Assembly: GCA_041752315.1 (NCBI GenBank)
Contig: JBGSHJ010000050.1
Coordinates: forward strand, 62,001 to 126,000
DNA from: SYFY01 sp041752315
Lineage (GTDB): Bacteria > Pseudomonadota > Gammaproteobacteria > Pseudomonadales > Azotimanducaceae
DNA length: 64,000 nt
Direction: 5' to 3'
The translations under genes were made by a program, and so were the position numbers. Positions 1 through 9,174 of this stretch are shown here, one piece after another (within the stretch, counting starts at the first letter, position 1; every line of letters begins with the position of its first letter). Under the pieces are notes generated by a model. That model was not told the DNA's origin. It did not search any database and was given only the letters and a program-made list of their open reading frames with translations.

Positions 1-3000
1 CACGAACGCTGCAATGCCGTGCACAAACTGTGCATGGGCACCGACGGACCAGGTCCAGTAGTTCTTTTCTGCGGGGTCCGTATCCAGCGCTGCCGGATTG
101 ACTGGCTGATTCGGGTCGAAGCGGAAACGGTCTGCCGCGAAGTTGACACCTTCGGTTCGGCCATCACCCTGGAACTCGTGAACGTAGTCGATGCGGGCAT
201 GCGGTATCAGCACTCCCCATTCCGGCGTCAATGTGTACGAAGCGTGTGCACCCGCGTTGACCGTGAACGAGCGTGAGGACTGGGGTGGCAGCGAAATACT
301 CGCGCCCATGGCACCTTCTTCAGCAAACGCGTCAAGCTTGATGTCCGTATGGTTCAAACCGGCATGCGGGCCAAAAACCAGCTTTTCACGCGTGAAGTCG
401 TAGCCCGTACCGAGGCTTGCAACCAGTTCCGTACCGTCGGTGGAGCCCGTTGCTCGCCGGTCTACCGCACCACCAAACACGTTGTACTGGATCAGCCGGG
501 ACGTATCGGCCTCTGCCCAGCCATAGGTGGCGAGAAGGTCCAGGTAAAACGATTCACCGCGGAAATACGTACCCATCAACGACAGGGTGGTCGCCTTCAT
601 GAGCATGCCACCGCCAGTGTCGAAGTCGGCGTTGACCTCGTTGTAGCCGATGGCCCCTCCCAGGAAAAGATTGTCGCGCAGCCGGTAATCCGCACCGAAG
701 GTGATGTTCACGGTCTGGAAATCAAATCCCGTTTCATGCTGTCCGGGTGACTGGTCGCCGAAGTGGAAGTTGCCGTCCGAGAAAAACCCCCAGCGCGCAA
801 AGTCTTCGTCCGCGCCCGCACTGCCACCGGTGAGACCTTCCATGACCCGTTGCAGGTCCTGCCCGGCAATGTGCACGTTGTCGGTCATCAGATCGAGACC
901 ACTCACGTTCACGCGGGCAGCACCGTTGCGCAGTCCATTGAGTCGCTGGGACAGGTTGCCGTGCTGAACCGTCGTGAACCGCAGCAACGTGTCGATGATT
1001 CCAAGAATTTCGTCCGGCATCAGCGCGTCGAGCCCGGCGGCTACCTGCGCAGTCGTGTTGCTGCCATTCCTGAGGTTTCCGCAAAGGATATCGAGATCGG
1101 CTTCGTCGGCTGTCGGTGCCGTGAGACCTTCGATGCGCGGGCAGAGTTCGTCCATGTAGATCGCCATGGCGGTCTCGTTGGGTGTCAGGCCTTCGATCTC
1201 CTGTATATCCAGCGACACAAACGTCAGGGTACCGAGGTTCAGCGTGCCATCGTTGCGAAACGCAAACTCGAAATCCGGACCGAGGCCGTTGAAGAAAAAG
1301 TTCACGTCCGGCCCGACCGTGGTGGTACCCGTGGCCGAGATCAGATCAAACGAACCGCCGGACGACCCGGTGAATCCATCGATGAACTGGAGTTCGAACG
1401 AACCGTTTTGCAGGTCGACATCACCCGTGACGTTGAGCACGTCGAACTGCCCCGCAGCCGGGCCACCGATCTCGAACAGCATGCGCCCGCCAGCCAGAGT
1501 CACATCACCGTTGACGTTGAGCAGTCCTGCCGAGTTGCCTGGTGCCAGCGTGCCACCCAGGCCGATCGTCACGCCGGCTGCCGTCAGCGTTCCGGTGCCG
1601 CCGACCAGGCCACCATTGATCACGTTCAGCCCACCGGTCTGCGCCGCGGACTGGCCTTCGAGGATGAAGGAGCCGCCATCGATGTCGAGTGGACCGGTGC
1701 TGGTGAGACGGGACGCCGCATCCGCCACGGTCAGCGTGCTGCCACCGGCGATGCGCATCGCTCCTCCCACTGTGCCCTGAGCACCGGCCGCCAGTCGCAA
1801 CGTGCTGGCCGCATTGCCGGTACTGCCGAGCAACAAGTCGCCGGCAACCACCAGCGAGGAACCCGCACCGGACACCGTGATATCCGTCTGCGTTCCGGGA
1901 AGTGATCCAAATGTCGCTACATCCAGGTCGATCACCCCACCGTTGATCACCGACAGGCGTTGTCCGGCAGCGCGGCCGAAACTGAAATCCGTTCGGTCCA
2001 GCCGACCGCCTTCCAGGACCACCTCGTCAACATCGTCGAAGCTGATGTCGACAACGGCACCATCGAGAATGTTCAGTCGCTCGGCACGAAAGGTACCAGC
2101 ACCGGTCAGGCTGCCACGAACACCGACTAGCGTTGAAGTCGTTTCCAGTACTCCGCCTGCCGCAACCGTGACTGTGCCCGTCTGTGTATCGCTGGTGGGA
2201 CTCGGCGCGGAAATCAGCAGGTTGCCGCTGATGTCCACAGTGCCACCGGCACCGATCGCGAGCGTGCCATCTCCACTGCCCGAACCGATGACCACCCGTG
2301 TGGCTGCAGCGCTGCTGCCGGTGATGTTCACCAACCCGCCGTTCAGTACCTGCAGGCTGCCCGTGCCGTCGCCGGTCGCACCAAACAGGTCGTGCGCAAT
2401 GAGCACCAGGACGTCGGCACCCAGCACATCGAAACGCCCGTTATCAACGATGATTTCCCCGGTCGAACCTGCGCCACGGGCCAGTCGCACGCGGGTTGCC
2501 TGACTACCCTGGATACGGACGAGGCCACTGTTGATCACCTGCAGACTGCCAGTACCATCGCCTGGACCAGAAAAGTCGGTGTTGGCCTCGCCGATATCGA
2601 TGCTGGCAAAACCTGAATCGATGAGGAAGGTGGAGTTGTCGACCACGACCGTGCCGAAACCGCCGTCGTTGGCATCGCTGCGGCCGATGACCAGTCCATC
2701 GCCCAGTTGTGAAAGCCGGGTATTGCGTACGGTCAGCGTCGCGCCATTGGTCAGGTTGACGTCACCGTTGCCTGCATCGCCGACATGCAGGCGCGACACC
2801 ACCGAGGTCCCTTGCGCCTCGATGGTCGCCGTTGCGGCATCGAGGTTGAACTCGCCATTACCGCTGCGCAGCCCGACCGCCATGAACGTGCCGATGAAAT
2901 TGGCTTCGTCGGCACCACCTACGGTCAGTGCACCACCGTTGCGTACGTCGAGTTGTCCGAAGCCTGCACCGCTGCTGTCGCCAACAATCAGATCGTCGCG

Positions 3001-4056
3001 CACCAGCAACTGACTACCGGCACCATCCACTGTCACAGAGCCGTTTGCCTCGAGGGTGGACCGACCGATATTCAGGCGTGCCGCGACCTCGAGGACACCA
3101 CCGGCACTGACGTTCACATCTGCTGCACCGGCGACGCTGACGTTCATGGTGCCCGCAGTGAGCCGGCTGCCCGCTCCATCCACGGCCAGGCTGCCCGTTG
3201 AGCTCGGACCAATCGCCATGTCCAGACTATTGGCGACAACTACACTACCGCCTGCCGAGACACTGAGGATGCCGGCTCCCCGATCACCGGCACCGATGAC
3301 AAAATCCTGCGCGTTCCACACCGAACCCGCACCACTGACCAGCCCGTTCCCGTTCGACGAAAAAACACCGTTCGGGTCGTTGAGAACACCGGCACCCATG
3401 ATCACCAGTTCGGATTCGACGAGGCCACCATCCTGGACGCTCACGGTTGCCACGACGTTGCCTGGCCCGTTGAAGATCAGGATTTCGGCGTTCTGGCCGA
3501 CCGTCAGTGAATCGATGCTGGCAAAGCGACTGCCGGCGCCCGAGACCAGGAGCGTCGAGTTCGCATCACGGGTACCCCCGATGGTCATGCCACAATCCAC
3601 ATCGACGTTGCAGGATGCCGGATCACCCGCATCGAAGACCCCTCCGTCGAGCACCGACCAGACACCACTGGTCGACATTCCACCACGCGAGATGAGACCT
3701 CCACGCAGTTCAATGCGCGAACCATCTCCGGTCACGGTGAGTGTGGTGGCAAACGGACCGCTGGAACTGTTGAGGTCGTCGAGCAGCGCACCGGCAAACA
3801 GTCGTGAACCGCCATCGACCACCAGGCTTGAATCAAAGCCCATGCCGATCCTGTCATCCGTGGTCAACACAATGTCGCCTGCTGTCGGGAGGATCAGGTC
3901 ACCGGAGTTGATGATGAATACGCTTTCCACCGGATCCGGAGTGATCGCCGCTTCGGTGAGGTTGGACCACAAGCCCAGCCACACCAGCGACAGCACACCC
4001 AGCCACCGTGCCCTGCGTCTCATCTCGCACATGCCTGCCAACTCGCTGGTCATCAT
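1..4056 (-). CDS. Giant autotransporter (type Va secretion), 3' end cut by window edge
   Basis: An uninterrupted reverse-strand frame of 1352 codons runs off the left edge. The N-terminus has a basic stretch and a hydrophobic segment (RRRARWLGVLSLVWLGLW), fitting a Sec signal peptide. The next roughly 900 residues are Gly/Val-rich degenerate repeats such as GTGSLQVLNGGLVNI, of the T5SS/PEP-CTERM-associated repeat type that forms a beta-helix passenger. Around 1000-1200 a junction typical of autotransporters appears (LTPNETAMAIYMDELCP, then DLDILCGNL). From about 900 down to 1 lies an outer-membrane beta-barrel with alternating aromatic strands. The protein is probably surface exposed, as an adhesin or matrix protein, but its ligand cannot be read. 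ATGs at 4056, 4053, 4032 and 4023 are all in frame and none has a strong ribosome site; 4023 or 4032 would give the most usual signal peptide. It diverges from the kinase gene. Confidence 0.88.
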   Translation of the reverse strand, partial: MMTSELAGMCEMRRRARWLGVLSLVWLGLWSNLTEAAITPDPVESVFIINSGDLILPTAGDIVLTTDDRIGMGFDSSLVVDGGSRLFAGALLDDLNSSSGPFATTLTVTGDGSRIELRGGLISRGGMSTSGVWSVLDGGVFDAGDPASCNVDVDCGMTIGGTRDANSTLLVSGAGSRFASIDSLTVGQNAEILIFNGPGNVVATVSVQDGGLVESELVIMGAGVLNDPNGVFSSNGNGLVSGAGSVWNAQDFVIGAGDRGAGILSVSAGGSVVVANSLDMAIGPSSTGSLAVDGAGSRLTAGTMNVSVAGAADVNVSAGGVLEVAARLNIGRSTLEANGSVTVDGAGSQLLVRDDLIVGDSSGAGFGQLDVRNGGALTVGGADEANFIGTFMAVGLRSGNGEFNLDAATATIEAQGTSVVSRLHVGDAGNGDVNLTNGATLTVRNTRLSQLGDGLVIGRSDANDGGFGTVVVDNSTFLIDSGFASIDIGEANTDFSGPGDGTGSLQVINSGLVRIQGSQATRVRLARGAGSTGEIIVDNGRFDVLGADVLVLIAHDLFGATGDGTGSLQVLNGGLVNITGSSAAATRVVIGSGSGDGTLAIGAGGTVDISGNLLISAPSPTSDTQTGTVTVAAGGVLETTSTLVGVRGSLTGAGTFRAERLNILDGAVVDISFDDVDEVVLEGGRLDRTDFSFGRAAGQRLSVINGGVIDLDVATFGSLPGTQTDITVSGAGSSLVVAGDLLLGSTGNAASTLRLAAGAQGTVGGAMRIAGGSTLTVADAASRLTSTGPLDIDGGSFILEGQSAAQTGGLNVINGGLVGGTGTLTAAGVTIGLGGTLAPGNSAGLLNVNGDVTLAGGRMLFEIGGPAAGQFDVLNVTGDVDLQNGSFELQFIDGFTGSSGGSFDLISATGTTTVGPDVNFFFNGLGPDFEFAFRNDGTLNLGTLTFVSLDIQEIEGLTPNETAMAIYMDELCPRIEGLTAPTADEADLDILCGNLRNGSNTTAQVAAGLDALMPDEILGIIDTLLRFTTVQHGNLSQRLNGLRNGAARVNVSGLDLMTDNVHIAGQDLQRVMEGLTGGSAGADEDFARWGFFSDGNFHFGDQSPGQHETGFDFQTVNITFGADYRLRDNLFLGGAIGYNEVNADFDTGGGMLMKATTLSLMGTYFRGESFYLDLLATYGWAEADTSRLIQYNVFGGAVDRRATGSTDGTELVASLGTGYDFTREKLVFGPHAGLNHTDIKLDAFAEEGAMGASISLPPQSSRSFTVNAGAHASYTLTPEWGVLIPHARIDYVHEFQGDGRTEGVNFAADRFRFDPNQPVNPAALDTDPAEKNYWTWSVGAHAQFVHGIAAFV

Positions 4057-4173
4057 TTTGTGCTACAAATCCTTTGCTTGGTTCACACTGGTTACATTAG
4101 CGTAATCGCCGCTCGAAAAGGTTCATTCGGGTTGCGCAGGAGACATGAATATCCGAACCCGGAACCACTTCTC

Positions 4174-5673
4174 ATGAACAACGATGACCAGACAATCCTC
4201 GTGAATCCGGACGGCGCACGGAGTTCGGAAGCGCAGGCTGCGCAGGACGCCGATGCCACACAGGTCATGGTGGCAGACGACCGGACGCAGATTTCCACGG
4301 CGGGTGTCCAGGATGACGACGCGACGGTCGTCATGAGACACGAAGATGTCCCGGACGACCCGACCGCATTGTCTGTACCCGCCAGGAGTGACGCGCCCCA
4401 TGAACTGGCGCCGGGCGCCGTCGTCAAGGACCGCTTCGAGATCGTGTCGGTACTGGGACGTGGTGGCATGGGCGTGGTCTACCGGGCCATCGACCGCCGC
4501 AAGGTCGAAGCGCGCGACCGCGATCCGCATGTTGCGTTGAAGGCCTTGTCACAGACGTGGCAGCGAGACGAACGGATGGTGATCGCCCTGCAGCGGGAAG
4601 CACGCAAGGCACAGGCGCTTGCGCACCCCAACATCGCGACCGTGTACGACTTCGACCGGGACGGCGACATCGTCTACATCACGATGGAACAGCTCAATGG
4701 CAGCCCGATGGACGACTTCATCCGCGCGCACCCGCAGGGTCTGCCACGCGCGCAGGTGATACCGATCCTGCGCGGCCTGTGCCTGGCACTGGCCTACGCC
4801 CATAACAAGGGGATCGTTCATTCCGACTTCAAACCGGGCAACGTTTTCCTGAATGAAGGCAAGAACCCCAAGGTCCTGGACTTCGGTATCGCACGCGCGG
4901 TACCCGTGACCGGCAAGATCGAGGCGTCCGAAACAACCCAGTTTGATGCCGGCGAACTGGGGGCGCTGACACCCTCCTATGCCGCGATCGAAATGTTCCA
5001 GGGCGCACCACCCCATCCCGCCGACGATGTGTACGCCCTTGCCATCACGGCCTACCAGTTGTTCACCGGCAAACATCCGTTCAACAGCCTCGCCGCTCCG
5101 CAGGCTCGCAGCGAAGGCCGCAAACCCGAGCCGATACGCGGACTGAAGCGCCGGGAATGGCAGGCCATACGCCGTGGACTCGAGTTCGAACGCAGCAAGC
5201 GCCTCGGCCATGCGGCGGAATTCCTGCGTGTTTTCGAAGGACCAAAAACAGCCCGTCTGGCCATCGCCGCCAGTGCGGCCCTGGGCCTGGTACTGGCCGG
5301 CTACTTCAGCTTTGTGCAGGTTCGGGAGCGTGCCCGGGTGACCCCGGATGTGCCATTCGAAGAACTGGCACCCGAGATGCAGACCAGCATCGCCGGCCAC
5401 CTCAAGGAAGGGGCAACCGCCTGGCAGTTCGGCGACGTATCCTCTGCCATCATCGCGTGGCGGGCAGCTTACGTGCTGCACCCGAGAAACGCGGAAGCGA
5501 CCACGAAGATCATCGAAGGTTTCGAGCAGATGGCGAATTCCGTCCTCGAGAGTGGTGATCCGGAAGGGAGACGCACCCTGCTCGCCAATCTCGACGACCT
5601 GATGGCGACCGATGGATTTCTCGGCACGCACCAACGCCTCAAGGTGGTCAAAGAACGACTGGAGTCACCGTGA
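4174..5673 (+). CDS. Transmembrane Ser/Thr protein kinase (PknB-like)
   Basis: The 499-residue protein carries a Hanks-type kinase domain at about 88-355: glycine loop GRGGMG (95-100), lysine K123 (VALKAL), catalytic loop HSDFKPGN (216-223) and DFG (236-238). The usual HRD arginine is serine. Residues 1-60 are acidic and hold four similar threonine motifs (QTIL, ATQV, RTQI, ATVV) that look like phospho-acceptor or FHA-docking sites; that is inference. A single membrane helix at about 359-380 puts a roughly 120-residue helical tail in the periplasm. The frame stays open upstream to 4060, but the ATG at 4174 starts the acidic domain and is preferred. The stop overlaps the caspase gene by four bases (GTGA), so the two are translationally coupled and probably share a function. 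Confidence 0.9.
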   Translation: MNNDDQTILVNPDGARSSEAQAAQDADATQVMVADDRTQISTAGVQDDDATVVMRHEDVPDDPTALSVPARSDAPHELAPGAVVKDRFEIVSVLGRGGMGVVYRAIDRRKVEARDRDPHVALKALSQTWQRDERMVIALQREARKAQALAHPNIATVYDFDRDGDIVYITMEQLNGSPMDDFIRAHPQGLPRAQVIPILRGLCLALAYAHNKGIVHSDFKPGNVFLNEGKNPKVLDFGIARAVPVTGKIEASETTQFDAGELGALTPSYAAIEMFQGAPPHPADDVYALAITAYQLFTGKHPFNSLAAPQARSEGRKPEPIRGLKRREWQAIRRGLEFERSKRLGHAAEFLRVFEGPKTARLAIAASAALGLVLAGYFSFVQVRERARVTPDVPFEELAPEMQTSIAGHLKEGATAWQFGDVSSAIIAWRAAYVLHPRNAEATTKIIEGFEQMANSVLESGDPEGRRTLLANLDDLMATDGFLGTHQRLKVVKERLESP

Positions 5674-7334
5674 AGAACAACGGGTTGCTGATCTGGCTGT
5701 CAATGCTCGCGAGCATCTGGTTGCCGGCGATGGGATGGAGTGCCGCGGAGTCGACCGCCGCGACCGGGCGCGAAGGCCGGGCCGCACAACTGCAGATCGT
5801 CGACTGTCTGCTGCCGGGACAGGTCCGCCAGCTGGGCCGCCGTACCTTCCTTTCGGCCCGACGGCCGATTCGCGCCACCGCCTCGGAATGCGAGATCCGT
5901 GGTGGAGAATATGTGGCCTTCGACCGGGCCAACTACAAGACTGCGCTGAAGGTCTGGATGGAAGCTGCGGAAGGTGGTGATGCGGAAGCGCAGACCTATG
6001 TCGGTGAAATCTTTGAAAAAGGCCTGGGCACGGAGCCCAATTACGAAGCCTCACTGTTCTGGTACCAGAAGGCAGCCGAACAAGGCAATACACGGGCGCA
6101 GTTCAATCTGGGTACGCTGTACGAGATGGGGCTGGGTGTGGCCGCAGACAAGGTCGAAGCACTCAACTGGTATCGCAAGGCCTGGGGTGCCGGTGAGGAC
6201 AGCCTGATTTTTGCCTCTGCGGCAGAGCGTGAACAGTCTGCATTGCGCGAACAGCTCAACCGTTCCATCGCCGAGCGGGAAGCTCAGATCACCGCACTGA
6301 CGGCCCAGGTGGAAGCGATGCAGAAGCAACTGGAAGCCGCTGCGTCGGACCAGTCCGCTGCCGCCCAGGCAGCACGCACCCAGGCATCGACCCTGCAGTC
6401 GCTGATCACACAGCTGCAATCCCAGAAGCAGTCCGATACCCGCCAGCTCTCCTCGCTCAAACCAGCCATCGCAGCCGTCGGTACCAGCCAGACTCGCGCG
6501 CCGTCAGGCGGCTCGACGACGGTGCAGGGCAAGGCGGCGCAGGCGATCAAGGAAAAGACCTACAAGAACCTGAACCTCGGACGCTACTTCGCACTGCTCA
6601 TCGGCAACCAGAACTATCAGTCGCTGGAAAGCCTGCAAACACCGCTGAACGACATCGCCAGAGCACGCAAGATCCTCGAGGATCGATACGGTTTCACCGT
6701 GATGACCATTGAAGACTCGGACAACATTTCGCTGATGGAAGCCATCAACGACCTGTACGAAGTGGTGGGCGAAAACGACAACCTCCTTCTTTTTTACGCC
6801 GGACACGGCAACCGGCTGCAGACAGGCGCGAAGGAAATCGGCTACTGGCTGCCCGCCAACGCGAATCCGCCACCGCGCGACACGTTCTGGGTATCGAACG
6901 AGTTCGTCTCGGGACACCTGGCCCGGCTCAAGGCCCGCCGGGTTCTGGTGGTGGCGGATTCATGTTATGCAGGGTTGCTGTCCGGCGAACCTTCGTTCCT
7001 GTTGCTGGGTGACAAGTCACCGGACTACAACAATCCGGAATTCCTCGCGTTCAAGTTGCAGAAACGGGCACGACTGCTGCTCTCCTCCGGCGGTGACCGT
7101 CCGGTCCTGGACATCGGTGGCGCCGGCCATTCCGTGTTTGCGCGCGCCTTCCTCGATGAACTCGAAAACAATCAGACGCTCATCGCTGCACCCGAACTGT
7201 ACACACGTGTCCGGGATCGGGTGACCAGCGCTGCCGCCGCCGAGGCCTTCGAGCAGAAACCCGATTTCAAGACGATCAAGGCTGCGGGCCATGAGATCGG
7301 CGACTTTTTCTTTGTACCGAAGACACTGCTTTGA
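5670..7334 (+). CDS. Secreted caspase-like (C14/metacaspase) protein with Sel1 repeats
   Basis: This 554-residue protein starts at a GTG inside the kinase stop codon. It has a signal peptide (1-26) and a segment with two cysteines (C46, C74) around LLPGQVRQLG and IRGGEY. Sel1/TPR-like repeats at about 85-175 include AEAQTYVGEIFEKG and TRAQFNLGTLYEMG. A Gln/Ala-rich coiled coil spans about 185-262, and the caspase fold runs from about 304 to 550. The catalytic dyad is intact: His379 in YAGHG and Cys432 in DSCYAG. Caspase-like peptidases cleave after basic or acidic residues; the preference here cannot be read. The signal peptide implies periplasmic or envelope location, matching the kinase tail. 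Targets are unknown. A hairpin terminator follows about 50 bases downstream. Confidence 0.9.
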   Translation: MKNNGLLIWLSMLASIWLPAMGWSAAESTAATGREGRAAQLQIVDCLLPGQVRQLGRRTFLSARRPIRATASECEIRGGEYVAFDRANYKTALKVWMEAAEGGDAEAQTYVGEIFEKGLGTEPNYEASLFWYQKAAEQGNTRAQFNLGTLYEMGLGVAADKVEALNWYRKAWGAGEDSLIFASAAEREQSALREQLNRSIAEREAQITALTAQVEAMQKQLEAAASDQSAAAQAARTQASTLQSLITQLQSQKQSDTRQLSSLKPAIAAVGTSQTRAPSGGSTTVQGKAAQAIKEKTYKNLNLGRYFALLIGNQNYQSLESLQTPLNDIARARKILEDRYGFTVMTIEDSDNISLMEAINDLYEVVGENDNLLLFYAGHGNRLQTGAKEIGYWLPANANPPPRDTFWVSNEFVSGHLARLKARRVLVVADSCYAGLLSGEPSFLLLGDKSPDYNNPEFLAFKLQKRARLLLSSGGDRPVLDIGGAGHSVFARAFLDELENNQTLIAAPELYTRVRDRVTSAAAAEAFEQKPDFKTIKAAGHEIGDFFFVPKTLL

Positions 7335-7386
7335 CCAGTTGCTGAAAAGGCAGCCTGTGTACCTGGCCAGGGAGGGTCAGGTGAGC

Positions 7387-7414
7387 AAATCGACCACGTA
7401 AGTGGTTGATTTTT
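7387..7414 (+). terminator. Rho-independent terminator after kinase-caspase operon
   Basis: An 11-bp stem (AAATCGACCAC at 7387-7397 with GTGGTTGATTT at 7402-7412, one G-T wobble) encloses a four-base loop and runs into a short T tract (7410-7414). It lies 52 bases after the caspase stop. Confidence 0.65.
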
Positions 7415-7814
7415 GAAGAGTCAGCGCAAGCTCGTGTGAGCGCATGGCGTGGCAGGTCTCCTGGCGGCTCAGAATGATGGTGTAGAACAGGACGATTCCC
7501 CCTCCCCGACATCGATTTCACGGCCCCAAACGCCCTCCAAAAGTCGATGTCTTGCCCGCAATACCACCCGAACGCAGAAACCTCCCCGCCCGAAACTGAC
7601 ACATTGGGCATCGGCGGACCGTCATGTTGTCATCAAAGATTCACATTCAACAGTTGGAGTGCGTCCCCGAGCTGACATCCCACCGTCACATTGCTCGTGA
7701 AGAATGTGCCCCGCAAACGCAAGGCCAGTCTTCCGGTGGGTTGCAACCCAGGAGCACTTTCGTTCCGAAGAGGGACGCATGAGTCGTTTCGACGAAATCC
7801 GCTGGAGACACTGA
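7415..7814. other. Intergenic region without a supported gene
   Basis: No convincing gene is present. A reverse-strand frame at 7276-7611 overlaps the caspase end and has no family signature. An 8-bp inverted repeat (GACATCGA 7508-7515, TCGATGTC 7544-7551) has a 28-base loop and is weak. The right part, 7619-7689, holds Pho-box-like repeats that probably form the promoter region of the porin-pst operon. Confidence 0.5.
7672..7689 (+). promoter_or_regulatory. Candidate PhoB box upstream of the porin-pst operon
   Basis: CTGACAT, four bases, then CCGTCAC matches the Pho-box layout of two 7-bp CTGTCAT-like repeats separated by four bases; each half is one or two changes from consensus. Related half-sites lie just upstream (CCGTCAT 7619-7625, TTGTCAT 7627-7633), suggesting a cluster. 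The position, 126 bases before the porin start and ahead of pstSCAB-phoU, supports PhoB control. Confidence 0.55.
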
Positions 7815-9146
7815 ATGAACACATTGCGAACAGGGCTTATCTGCATGGCGTTGATGGTTACCTCAGGTCTGGCCGGAGCCAGCGCCGTGGACGCCAAGCT
7901 CCTGGACATGCTGCTGGGCAACGGGTCGATCACCGAGGCGCAGCACGGCGAATTGATGGCCGATCTGGCTACCGAGGAACGTGCAGCCGAGCGCGGGAAA
8001 AAGCGGGAAAGCCGACAGAAACTCGACAAGAGAGAATTCACCACGTACCAGCAAACGGCAGGCTGGGCCGCTACCACCGTCCTCAAGGGCGACATGCGGG
8101 CGCGGAACGACATCATCAACATCGAGGACGAGCCAAAATTCGAGACAAGACCACCGGGTGCCTTGACTGCAAGCGGAAGGGACAAGGACCGGCAGCGAAT
8201 CCGTGCACGGCTTGGCGCATTCACCCAGATCAATCCGCAGGTCGAGACGGGTATCCAGATCGCCTCGGGAGGCGGCCCTGACCGCCGCTCCACCAATCAG
8301 GATCTCGATGGTTACTTCGACAAGAAGCTCATCTGGCTCGATCTCGGCTACATCGACTATCACCCTGCCAGCGTGCCGGGCCTGAAGCTCGTTGCCGGCA
8401 GGATGAAGCAGCCCTGGATGGCGGTAGGCGACGTGGCCTGGGACGGTGACATCAATCCGGAAGGATTTGCCGGCAGCTACCAGCGCAAGAGCGGCACCAC
8501 CACCCTGTTTGGCAGCGCCGGCTATTTCATCCTCAAGGACAACGTTGATGGCGAAGGTGTCGAGTGGAAGAATGACCTCAGCCTCTATTCGTTGCAGGGC
8601 GGTGTGGCCTTTGACGCAGGTGACAGCGTCCGCCTCACACTGGGAGCGAGCCTGTACAACTACAGGGGTGACGGAGAAGAAGCGGGGGAACCAGCGATCG
8701 CACTGATTGCCAACGGCAACACCACAGACGAATTCACGCTGTACGAGGGGTTTGGCCAGATGGACGTGATCGGTCTGCCGCTGCCGCTGACGTTATACGG
8801 TCAATACATCGTCAACGTGGACGCAACCGACTTCAGGACATTCCAGGACGGCGATGAGGATACGGCGTGGCTCTTTGGTGTACGCACCAACATCACCGGG
8901 ATCGCCTTCGATTATTCGTACCGGGATATCGAACGCAATGCCGTGGTGGGTTACTTCACCGATTCGGCCTTTGCGTCCGGGTATGTGGCCTCGAGTGGCC
9001 ACAAGCTCAAAGCCCAGTACGACATCCTCGAAAACTTCAACCTCACCGTATCGTGGTTCCGAGCGGAGTCGGATGCGGCGAGTCGGTACAACGACAGCAG
9101 CGCCAACGTCGAGACCCTCATGATCGACCTCAACGCGAAGTTCTAA
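7815..9146 (+). CDS. Putative outer-membrane porin (Porin_5-like), phosphate-operon associated
   Basis: The 443-residue protein starts with a signal peptide (MNTLRTGLICMALMVTSGLA). A short helical segment rich in charge (about 28-75, with LLGNGSITEAQHGELM) follows, then a beta-rich barrel with alternating aromatic strands, ending in a short C-terminal strand (LMIDLNAKF) that closes on Phe as outer-membrane proteins do. The layout fits the putative porin family Porin_5. A ribosome site GGAGA precedes the ATG. Its place directly before pstS and behind Pho-box-like repeats suggests it lets phosphate or phosphorylated compounds cross the outer membrane; the substrate is inferred from context only. 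Confidence 0.82.
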   Translation: MNTLRTGLICMALMVTSGLAGASAVDAKLLDMLLGNGSITEAQHGELMADLATEERAAERGKKRESRQKLDKREFTTYQQTAGWAATTVLKGDMRARNDIINIEDEPKFETRPPGALTASGRDKDRQRIRARLGAFTQINPQVETGIQIASGGGPDRRSTNQDLDGYFDKKLIWLDLGYIDYHPASVPGLKLVAGRMKQPWMAVGDVAWDGDINPEGFAGSYQRKSGTTTLFGSAGYFILKDNVDGEGVEWKNDLSLYSLQGGVAFDAGDSVRLTLGASLYNYRGDGEEAGEPAIALIANGNTTDEFTLYEGFGQMDVIGLPLPLTLYGQYIVNVDATDFRTFQDGDEDTAWLFGVRTNITGIAFDYSYRDIERNAVVGYFTDSAFASGYVASSGHKLKAQYDILENFNLTVSWFRAESDAASRYNDSSANVETLMIDLNAKF

Positions 9147-9174
9147 CCCTGCTTCCATTCCTGGAGACACCAAG

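Noticed and set aside
1..4056. Many plus-strand open frames across the first 4 kb
   Set aside because: They are antisense to the autotransporter, and the reverse strand gives a coherent repeat and barrel protein.
7276..7611. Reverse-strand frame of 111 codons after the caspase
   Set aside because: It overlaps the caspase end and the terminator, has no family pattern and no ribosome site.
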